The notes under the pieces were generated by a model, which did not search any database, had not been told where the DNA came from, and saw only the letters and a program-made list of their open reading frames with translations. From NCBI GenBank assembly GCA_964648005.1, contig CAZYKR010000190.1:1-8832 (forward strand): 8,832 nt of DNA. The letters are read 5' to 3'. Below, one piece after another: positions 1 to 5,339 of the stretch (its first letter is position 1; each line of letters opens with the position of its first letter). The position numbers and the translations under genes were made by a program. The stretch comes from JAGQTE01 sp964648005 (GTDB lineage: Bacteria > Actinomycetota > Acidimicrobiia > Acidimicrobiales > Acidimicrobilacustridaceae).

Positions 1-210
1 GTCGGGCCAGCCCGGGGCGTACCCCGGCGGCAGCGCTGTGGGACCGCCGTCCACGGCAGGCGCCTGCGCCCCCGTCGGCGACGCCAGCCCCATGGCGCCG
101 ACGGCGCCCGCGGCGCCGGCCAGGCCGAGGAGCTCGATGAACCCGCGCCGCGACACCCGGCTGCCCGGCGGGACGACGTTGGTGGTGGCGTCGCGGCGTG
201 GTGGCGTCAT
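1..210 (-). CDS. Tat-exported protein of unknown function (N-terminus only, cut by window edge)
   Basis: Seen: reading leftwards from an ATG at 210, the frame stays open for 70 codons to the window edge. The N-terminus carries a twin-arginine signal: Ser20-Arg21-Arg22-Gly23-Phe24-Ile25, then a hydrophobic Ala/Gly/Leu stretch to about residue 44 and an AQA site (48-50) suited to signal peptidase I. A GGAG lies 5 nt upstream of the ATG. The visible mature part is Pro/Gly-rich (LPPGYAPGWPD) and I do not recognise a family. Known: Tat substrates cross the membrane folded, often with a bound cofactor. Context: it lies 122 bp downstream of fdhD on the same strand, so co-transcription is possible, though a hairpin lies between them. 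It could be a secreted enzyme or a redox protein; the visible part cannot decide. Confidence 0.75.
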   Translation of the reverse strand, partial: MTPPRRDATTNVVPPGSRVSRRGFIELLGLAGAAGAVGAMGLASPTGAQAPAVDGGPTALPPGYAPGWPD

Positions 211-215
211 GGGGG

Positions 216-219
216 CTCC
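216..219 (-). promoter_or_regulatory. Ribosome binding site of the Tat-exported protein
   Basis: On the minus strand GGAG is followed by five C residues and then the ATG at 210. It supports this start over any later in-frame codon, and the full Tat signal is kept. Confidence 0.5.
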
Positions 220-254
220 GTGATCGTGGGCGGACCCGACAGACGGTAGCGACC

Positions 255-282
255 GCGGCGGTGCCAGGACCGGCGCCGCCGC
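255..282 (-). terminator. Possible hairpin between fdhD and the Tat-protein gene
   Basis: Arms 255-265 and 272-282 (11 bp) are complementary except at one pair, with a 6-nt loop. That pair would be G-U in plus-strand RNA but A-C in the minus-strand transcript. There is no T tract. It could weakly terminate or attenuate transcription leaving fdhD, or simply reflect GC-rich sequence. Confidence 0.3.
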
Positions 283-332
283 GTCGGCGCGTCCGCACGG
301 TGGCGGCTCGTCGTCCCCCGGTTCGGGGCGCG

Positions 333-1130
333 CTACGGCTCGGCGTAGACGTTGGCGTGGCCGTCGCGCACGAAGCCGACGAGGACGATGCCCGCACGGC
401 GGGCGGTCTCGACGGCGAGGGCGGTCGGCGCACTCACCGCCACGACGACGCCGAAGCCCGACGCCCACGCCTTCTGCACCAGCTCGAACGACGCCCGCCC
501 GCTGACGAACAGGCCGAGACCGTCGGCCGGGAGCGTCCCGGCGAGCAGCAGGTGGCCGGCGACCTTGTCGACGGCGTTGTGGCGTCCGACGTCCTCGCGT
601 ACGACCGTCGGCGCCCCGGTCGTCACGTCGAAGGCGGCGGCGGCGTGCACGGCGCCGGTGCGGGCGAACAGCTCCTGGTGGGGCCGCACGAGCTCCGGCA
701 CGCCCACGAGCACCGACAGGTCGGGGGCCGGATCGAGCGGCACCAGCGGCGTGAGGCGGTCGCAGAGCTCGTCGATCGACGTCGACCCGCACAGACCGCA
801 CGAGGTCGACGTGGTCCCGAGCCGCGGCGTCGGCGTCGGCGCCCGCCCGCCCGTCTCGACGGTGACCACGTTGAACGCCGTGTCGACGGCCGAGCCGGTG
901 GCGCAGTACCGACAGGTCTCGATCGGCGCGCCGGCGAGCAGGCCCTCGGCGTGGCAGAACCCGGCCGCCAGCTCGAAGTCGTGGCCCGGGGTGCGCATCG
1001 TCGTGGCGACGAGTGCGCCGTCGAGGTGGATCTCGAGCGGCTCCTCGACGGCGAGCTCGTCGGGCGCACGCCGACGGTCCCCGTCGTGCCAGCGCACGGT
1101 CAGCTCGGTCTGGCTGCGACGTCGGCCCAT
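333..1130 (-). CDS. fdhD: FdhD, formate dehydrogenase accessory sulfurtransferase
   Basis: Role (known): FdhD receives sulfur from a cysteine desulfurase and passes it to the Mo-bis-MGD cofactor, which formate dehydrogenases need for activity; it is cytoplasmic. Seen: 265 residues from the ATG at 1130, near the usual 260-280. The family core LAVEEPLEIHLDG lies near the N-terminus, then MRTPGHDFELAAGF. The sulfur-carrying CxxC is Cys111-Gly-Leu-Cys114. The signature VREDVGRHNAVDKVAG and VSGRASFELVQKA follow, and the C-terminus VGFVRDGHANVY is typical. A second CxxC (Cys73-Arg-Tyr-Cys76) sits upstream. Start: a GTG at 1166 would add 12 Pro-rich residues. I prefer ATG 1130 because the MGRRR start resembles actinobacterial FdhDs and a -10-like TACCGT lies 8 nt upstream. 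It is divergent from a formate dehydrogenase-like gene, its likely client. Confidence 0.95.
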   Translation of the reverse strand: MGRRRSQTELTVRWHDGDRRRAPDELAVEEPLEIHLDGALVATTMRTPGHDFELAAGFCHAEGLLAGAPIETCRYCATGSAVDTAFNVVTVETGGRAPTPTPRLGTTSTSCGLCGSTSIDELCDRLTPLVPLDPAPDLSVLVGVPELVRPHQELFARTGAVHAAAAFDVTTGAPTVVREDVGRHNAVDKVAGHLLLAGTLPADGLGLFVSGRASFELVQKAWASGFGVVVAVSAPTALAVETARRAGIVLVGFVRDGHANVYAEP

Positions 1131-1138
1131 CGGCGCCG

Positions 1139-1144
1139 ACGGTA
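1139..1144 (-). promoter_or_regulatory. Candidate -10 element of fdhD (leaderless)
   Basis: Reads TACCGT on the minus strand, with 8 nt before the ATG at 1130. That spacing would put the transcription start at or next to the A of the start codon. No good -35 or Shine-Dalgarno is visible. The same spacing recurs at the oxidoreductase gene and at hemQ. Confidence 0.4.
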
Positions 1145-1193
1145 CCGGGTTCGGGGCGGGGTCCACGGCGTGGGGTCGGTTCAGGCGCGCCGC

Positions 1194-1199
1194 TAGTGT
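1194..1199 (+). promoter_or_regulatory. Candidate -10 element of the FdhF/YdeP-type gene (leaderless)
   Basis: TAGTGT ends 8 nt before the ATG at 1208. No Shine-Dalgarno lies in between, so transcription would begin about at the start codon. The -35 region 17 nt upstream (1171-1176, TGGGGT) matches the consensus poorly. Confidence 0.45.
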
Positions 1200-1207
1200 C
1201 CCGGCAC

Positions 1208-3466
1208 ATGAGCACGACCAGCGACGGCGGCCGGCTACGGCGGGCGCTCGACGTGCATCCGGAGCTGTGGGTGTCGTGGCGGCCGAACGGTGCCGGGCTG
1301 ACCAAGCCGCACCACTTCCGGGAGATGGCGGAGGTGGCGTGGGACAACCGGGCCCACCCGCACTACGCCTGGCAGGTGCTGGCCAAGGGGGTGTGCGACG
1401 GGTGTGCGCTCGGCGTCGCCGGGTTCCACGACTGGACGCTCGACGGCCTGCACCTGTGCACGACGCGGCTGCGGATGCTCGAGACCAACACCGCCGACGC
1501 CTTCGACCCGGTGCTGCTCTCCGACGTGTCGCTGTTGGCGGACCGCACCCCGGCCGAGCTGCGGGCCCTCGGTCGGCTGGGCTACCCCATGCGTCGCCGT
1601 CGCGGCGAGCCGGGCTTCCGGCGCATCACCTGGGACGAGGCGGCGACGGTGTCGGCCGACGCCCTCGCCGCCGCTGCACCCGAGCGGATCGCCCTGTACG
1701 TCACGTCGAAGGGCCTCACCAACGAGACGTACTACGTAGCGGGCAAGGCGGCGCGGGCGCTCGGCATCGCCAGTGTCGACTCGGCGGCGCGGGTGTGCCA
1801 CGCGCCGTCGACGGTGGGCCTCAAGTCGACGATCGGCGTGGCGGCGTCGACGTGCTCGCTCCAGGACGTGCTCGAGACCGACTGCATCGTCATCTGGGGG
1901 GCGAACCCGGCGAACAACCAGCCCGTGTTCACCAAGTACCTCCATCTCGCCAAGGCGAACGGCGCCCGCATCGTCGTGGTCAACCCGTACCTCGAGCCGG
2001 GCCTCGAGCGGTATTGGGTGCCGTCGATCCCCGAGTCGGCGCTGTTCGGCTCCAAGCTCTGCGACCTGCACGTGCCGGTGCGCCCCGGGGGTGACGTCGC
2101 CCTCGCCAACGCTGTGTGCAAGCGACTCATCGAGCGCGGCGACGTCGACGACGCCTTCATCGCCGCCCACACCGAAGGGTGGGACGAGCTAACCGAGACC
2201 TTGGCGGCACAGTCGCTCGTCGACCTGGTGGAGGCCGCCGGCATCGACGCTTCGACGCTGGAGGCGTTCGTCGACTGCTACGCCGGGGCCGACGCCGCCA
2301 TCGTGTTGTGGTCGATGGGCATCACCCAGAACCGCGACGCCGTCGAGGCCGTGCAGGGGCTGGTCAACGTGGCGCTGGCGCGAGGCAACGTCGGGCGCGA
2401 CGGTGCCGGCCTGATGCCCCTGCGCGGGCACTCCGGGGTGCAGGGCGGCGCCGAGATGGGTGCCTACGCCACGGCACTGCCCGGGGGCGAGCCCGTCGAC
2501 GCCGAGCACGCCGCGGCGCTGGCGGCGCAGTGGGGGTTCCCCGTGCCGGACGCTCCCGGATGGACGGCGGCCGAGATGCTCGAGGCGGCCGAGCGCGGCG
2601 AGCTCGACGTGTTGTGGTGCTCGGGCGGCAACTTCTTGGACGTCCTCCCCGATCCGCCCCGGGTCGCCACCGCGTTGGGTCGCGTCCCGACGCGGATCCA
2701 CCACGACGTGCTGCTGACCACACAGATGCTGATCGAGGGCGACGACGTGATCCTGCTGCCGGTGACGACGCGCTACGAGCAGGAGGGCGGCGGCACGTCG
2801 ACGACCACGGAGCGTCGGGTGGCGTTCAGCCCCGAGATCCCGCGCCGGGTCGGTGAGGCGCGCACCGAGTGGCGCCTCTTCGCCGACCTGGCCATGCGAG
2901 CCCGCCCCGATCGGTCGTTCGCCTTCCGCTGGCCCGACAACCAGGCGCTGCGCGCCGAGATCGCCTCCGTGGTCCCGTCCTACGCCGGCATCGAACGCCT
3001 GGCCCGCACCGGCGACGCCATCCAATGGGGTGGCCGGCACCTGTGCGCCGGCGGGTCGTTCCCGACCCCGAGCGGCCGCGGCCGGTTCACGGCGCTCGAC
3101 GTCGATGCCCCCGAGGTGCCCGCCGGGATGTTCACCGTGGCGACGCGTCGGGGCAAGCAGTTCAACTCGATGGTGCTGGCCGACACCGACCCGCTGACCG
3201 GCGCCCGGCGCGACGCCGTGTACATCGACGCCGCCGACGCCGCCGGCTTGGGTCTCGGCGACGGGTCGCCGGTCGAGCTGCGGAGCGAGGTGGGGGCGAT
3301 GCGTGGTCGGCTCAAGCTGGTCAAGCTGCCGCGACGGACCCTGCAGGTGCACTGGCCGGAGGGCAACGTGCTGCTCGGTGCCGGCCCGGAGCATCGCGAG
3401 CCGCGCTCGCAGGTGCCCGACTACAACGCCCTCGTCACGCTGTCGGCCCTCGACGAGCACGGCTGA
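1208..3466 (+). CDS. FdhF/YdeP-family molybdopterin oxidoreductase, probable formate dehydrogenase
   Basis: Role (inferred): Mo/W-bis-MGD enzyme, probably oxidising formate to CO2 in the cytoplasm; no Tat or Sec signal is seen. Seen: 752 residues, the usual size for the FdhF/YdeP group (E. coli YdeP is about 760). The N-terminal FeS segment has Cys63-x2-Cys66-x17-Cys84, with no further Cys before 197; His74 or His82 might supply a fourth ligand. The active-site segment ARVCHAPS has Cys197-His198, at the place of Sec140-His141 in E. coli FdhF (RVUHGPS). LRGHSGVQGG contains Arg406, matching FdhF Arg333. The C-terminal cofactor-binding domain starts near 642 (FTVATRRGKQFNS). The frame is open further upstream, but ATG 1208 gives the family-typical start and a leaderless promoter spacing. 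The neighbour fdhD supports an FDH-like role. No beta or gamma subunit is adjacent. Substrate is not proven: YdeP-type relatives are poorly characterised. Confidence 0.9.
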   Translation: MSTTSDGGRLRRALDVHPELWVSWRPNGAGLTKPHHFREMAEVAWDNRAHPHYAWQVLAKGVCDGCALGVAGFHDWTLDGLHLCTTRLRMLETNTADAFDPVLLSDVSLLADRTPAELRALGRLGYPMRRRRGEPGFRRITWDEAATVSADALAAAAPERIALYVTSKGLTNETYYVAGKAARALGIASVDSAARVCHAPSTVGLKSTIGVAASTCSLQDVLETDCIVIWGANPANNQPVFTKYLHLAKANGARIVVVNPYLEPGLERYWVPSIPESALFGSKLCDLHVPVRPGGDVALANAVCKRLIERGDVDDAFIAAHTEGWDELTETLAAQSLVDLVEAAGIDASTLEAFVDCYAGADAAIVLWSMGITQNRDAVEAVQGLVNVALARGNVGRDGAGLMPLRGHSGVQGGAEMGAYATALPGGEPVDAEHAAALAAQWGFPVPDAPGWTAAEMLEAAERGELDVLWCSGGNFLDVLPDPPRVATALGRVPTRIHHDVLLTTQMLIEGDDVILLPVTTRYEQEGGGTSTTTERRVAFSPEIPRRVGEARTEWRLFADLAMRARPDRSFAFRWPDNQALRAEIASVVPSYAGIERLARTGDAIQWGGRHLCAGGSFPTPSGRGRFTALDVDAPEVPAGMFTVATRRGKQFNSMVLADTDPLTGARRDAVYIDAADAAGLGLGDGSPVELRSEVGAMRGRLKLVKLPRRTLQVHWPEGNVLLGAGPEHREPRSQVPDYNALVTLSALDEHG

Positions 3467-3513
3467 CGCCGGTCGCCTGCCGCTGACGCCGGCGCACCGC
3501 TGCCCCGACGCGC

Positions 3514-3543
3514 CGCTGCCGCCCGATCGCTCGGACGGCAGCG
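3514..3543 (+). terminator. Hairpin downstream of the FdhF/YdeP-type gene
   Basis: Perfect 8-bp outer arms (3514-3521 CGCTGCCG, 3536-3543 CGGCAGCG), one C/A mismatch, then an inner 4-bp stem CCGA/TCGG closed by a TCGC loop. It starts 47 bp after the stop codon at 3466. No T tract follows, as is common for GC-rich actinobacterial terminators. Confidence 0.5.
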
Positions 3544-3588
3544 TGCAGGGAGATCCGCCACTCCAGGGTGCGCCTGCGAGGGGGGGGA

Positions 3589-3628
3589 CGCACCCGGCCG
3601 GCTCAGCGCGGCGAGCCGGCCGGGTGCG
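3589..3628. terminator. 16-bp perfect hairpin, likely bidirectional terminator
   Basis: Arms 3589-3604 and 3613-3628 are perfectly complementary (CGCACCCGGCCGGCTC against its reverse complement) around the 8-nt loop AGCGCGGC. It lies between convergent genes and could stop transcription from both sides. A run of eight G (3580-3587) sits just to its left. Confidence 0.6.
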
Positions 3629-3633
3629 AGTGT

Positions 3634-3679
3634 GGCGCCCCGCCTGCGGGGGTGGTGGGAGGTGCGCAGGCGGGGCGCC
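3634..3679. terminator. 15-bp perfect hairpin next to the DUF4397-type gene
   Basis: Arms 3634-3648 (GGCGCCCCGCCTGCG) and 3665-3679 are perfectly complementary with a 16-nt loop. It begins 12 bp beyond the stop codon of the minus-strand gene (stop at 3692-3694), a natural place for that gene's terminator. It lies 5 bp from the preceding hairpin. Confidence 0.6.
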
Positions 3680-3691
3680 GTGACCCGGTGG

Positions 3692-4489
3692 TCAGCCGGT
3701 GAACGAGGGCGTGACCGTGGCCGGCGCCGCCGCCGTGGTGGTCGGCGTCGGTGCGGTGGTCGTCGTGGTCTGGATCGGCACGGCGCACACCGTGAGCGGG
3801 GCCTCGACGATGAACACCCCGGCTGGGCCTTCGACGCCGCCGAAGGCGTACACCTGGGTGTCGATGGCGGCCGGGACCGGCAGGTCGACCGGACCGATCA
3901 CCGGGGTCAACGACCCGGTGGGTGCGATGCCGACGGCATAGGTGGCGGCGGGCACGTCGCCACGGGCCTGGCCGAGGTTGGGCAGGCCGGCGAAGAGCAC
4001 GCCGCCGTCGGCGAGCACGTCGACGGTGCCGACGTTGGCGGCGTGGCGAGCGGTGACCCGACCGCTGCCCTCCTCGACGCAGGCGACGTCGTCGCTCACC
4101 ACGGCGATCGTGGCTGCATCGGCGGTGAAGTCCCACGCCGCCATCGCCGTCAGGTCGGCGCCCGACGGCACGGTCGGCTGGGCTGCCAGGACGGGCGTGC
4201 CGTCGCAGTTGGGCGCACCGCCGCCGAAGATCTCCACGTTGTACGTACCCGGATCCAACGCGACCGGGCCGATGGACTCGCCGACCCGGAAGTCGCTGTC
4301 GACGATGGCGTCGTCGAGGCAGACGGTCACGGGTGTGCCGCCGACGCCGTCCCCGGTGAGATCGAGCGCGTGGACGATGCGCACGTTGCTCGGTGGGTCC
4401 TGGGCTCCGGCAGGGGAGCCGCTGCCTACGAACGCGAGCCCCAAGGCGAGGGCGGCGGCTGTGGCCACCGCGGGTCGGATGCGCCGCAT
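3692..4489 (-). CDS. Secreted DUF4397-type protein with Thr/Pro-rich tail
   Basis: Seen: 265 residues from the ATG at 4489, which has GGAGGA just upstream. The Sec signal peptide is MRRIRPAV, a hydrophobic Ala/Leu core and a likely cut after AGA (27-29). The mature part has two similar halves: the first opens with NVRIVHALDL and holds LDPGTYNVEIFGG; the second has RHAANVGTVDVLADG and VPAATYAVGIAPTG. Such short beta-sandwich units are typical of DUF4397 proteins. Four Cys in the mature part (TVCLDD, PNCDG, VACVEE, TVCAVP) could form two disulfides. A low-complexity Thr/Ala/Pro linker follows and the protein ends in SFTG, with no C-terminal membrane helix. Known: DUF4397 proteins are exported envelope or matrix proteins without an assigned activity. 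It stands alone, convergent to the oxidoreductase and divergent from hemQ. The DUF assignment comes from motif memory, not a search. Confidence 0.85.
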   Translation of the reverse strand: MRRIRPAVATAAALALGLAFVGSGSPAGAQDPPSNVRIVHALDLTGDGVGGTPVTVCLDDAIVDSDFRVGESIGPVALDPGTYNVEIFGGGAPNCDGTPVLAAQPTVPSGADLTAMAAWDFTADAATIAVVSDDVACVEEGSGRVTARHAANVGTVDVLADGGVLFAGLPNLGQARGDVPAATYAVGIAPTGSLTPVIGPVDLPVPAAIDTQVYAFGGVEGPAGVFIVEAPLTVCAVPIQTTTTTAPTPTTTAAAPATVTPSFTG

Positions 4490-4492
4490 GTC

Positions 4493-4498
4493 TCCTCC
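4493..4498 (-). promoter_or_regulatory. Ribosome binding site of the DUF4397-type gene
   Basis: GGAGGA on the minus strand, 3 nt before the ATG at 4489 (4 nt if GGAGG is the pairing core). This strong site fixes the start. An in-frame upstream ATG near 4522 would add 11 residues before the signal peptide and has no such site. Confidence 0.75.
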
Positions 4499-4530
4499 AG
4501 ATGGTCGGCGGTTATTTAGCACTAATTATC

Positions 4531-4559
4531 GGAACGCCTCGCCCTGTCGATTGGTTCCC
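4531..4559 (-). promoter_or_regulatory. ECF-sigma-like promoter upstream of the DUF4397-type gene
   Basis: On the minus strand GGGAACC (4559-4553), a 16-nt spacer and CGTT (4536-4533) match the GGGAAC-N15-17-CGTT pattern known for extracytoplasmic-function sigma factors such as mycobacterial SigE/SigH. It would give a 5' leader of about 35 nt before the gene at 4489. The element is nearly symmetric: read on the plus strand it is GGAAC-N17-GGTT, so it might fire towards hemQ too. A short AT-rich patch at 4512-4530 includes GATAAT on the minus strand, an alternative housekeeping -10 but with a poorly spaced -35 (TCGACA, 14 nt away). Confidence 0.4.
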
Positions 4560-4638
4560 GGATCGGCGAGATTTTCCAGAACGCGGTCGGAGGCCGCCTG
4601 TGGGTCAGGCCGAGATCGATGCCGGCGCGGTGCCCCCG

Positions 4639-4644
4639 TAGACT
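4639..4644 (+). promoter_or_regulatory. Candidate -10 element of hemQ (leaderless)
   Basis: TAGACT ends 8 nt before the GTG at 4653, with a partial -35 (TCGATG, 4616-4621) 17 nt upstream. There is no Shine-Dalgarno before the GTG, so a leaderless hemQ-larE transcript is likely. Confidence 0.45.
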
Positions 4645-4652
4645 CGGCGACC

Positions 4653-5339
4653 GTGCCTGCGCCTCTGACCCCCGCCGAAGGACGACACGTCCTGCACCTG
4701 TTCTGCGAGGTCGGTCCGCTGGCCGACCGAGCCGAGATCGCCGCGGCGGTCGAGCGCGCCACCACGGGTGGCGATCAGGTCGTGGCGGTGGCGGTGCTCG
4801 GCCACAAGGCGGACGTCGCCCTCATGGCGATGAGCGACGACGCCTGGCGGCTGCGGCGCCTGCAGACCGACATCGCGGCGGCGGGGCTGATCGTGGTGGA
4901 CAGCTACGTGTCGATGACCGAGCTGTCCGAGTACGCCAAGGGCGTGCCCGACGCCATGAAGGAGGCCCGGCTCTACCCGCAGCTCCCGCCGGAGGGGAAG
5001 CCGGCGTGGTGCTTCTACCCGATGTCGAAGCGGCGCACCGTCGAGGGCAACTGGTACGCCCTGCCCTACGACGAGCGCAAGGACCTGATGTACGAGCACG
5101 GCGCATCGGGCCGGACCTTCGCCGGCAGGGTGCTGCAGGTGATCACCGGCTCCACCGGCCTCGACGACTACGAGTGGGGGGTGACCCTGTTCGGGCAGCG
5201 CCTCGACGACCTCAAGGAGGTCGTCTACACGATGCGCTTCGACCAGGCATCGGCCATCTACGCCGACTTCGGGCCGTTCGTGACCGGCATGGTCGGCACC
5301 CTCGACGAGGTGCTCGACGAGGTCGGCGTGGCGTCGTGA
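4653..5339 (+). CDS. hemQ: HemQ/ChdC, coprohaem decarboxylase
   Basis: Role (known): cytoplasmic chlorite-dismutase-fold enzyme that decarboxylates two propionates of Fe-coproporphyrin III, using H2O2, to give haem b; last step of the coproporphyrin-dependent pathway. Seen: 228 residues from GTG 4653, the family's usual length. The signature FYPMSKRR gives the catalytic Tyr122 and Lys126. His149 (MYEHGASGR) is the proximal haem ligand, 27 residues after the Tyr as in Firmicutes HemQ (Tyr145/His172). VLQVITGSTGLDDYEWGV and YTMRFDQASAIYADFGPF are also typical. No His occurs between residues 51 and 149, so the distal His described for actinobacterial ChdC (His118 in C. diphtheriae) appears to be missing. 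Start: VPAPLTPAEGRHVLHLF fits the domain start and a -10 hexamer lies 8 nt upstream. Its last codon region overlaps larE. Other haem genes are not in view. Confidence 0.93.
   Translation: MPAPLTPAEGRHVLHLFCEVGPLADRAEIAAAVERATTGGDQVVAVAVLGHKADVALMAMSDDAWRLRRLQTDIAAAGLIVVDSYVSMTELSEYAKGVPDAMKEARLYPQLPPEGKPAWCFYPMSKRRTVEGNWYALPYDERKDLMYEHGASGRTFAGRVLQVITGSTGLDDYEWGVTLFGQRLDDLKEVVYTMRFDQASAIYADFGPFVTGMVGTLDEVLDEVGVAS

Noticed and set aside
1131..1166. GTG at 1166 as the start of fdhD
   Set aside because: It adds a Pro-rich 12-residue extension unlike FdhD N-termini and has neither a ribosome binding site nor a well-placed -10; ATG 1130 fits better, though the longer form cannot be excluded.
352..2094. 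A 580-codon open frame on the plus strand
   Set aside because: It runs antisense to fdhD and then out of frame through the oxidoreductase; its composition (Arg/Ala/Ser/Pro-rich) is what GC-rich codon bias produces in shadow frames, and both real genes have clear family motifs.
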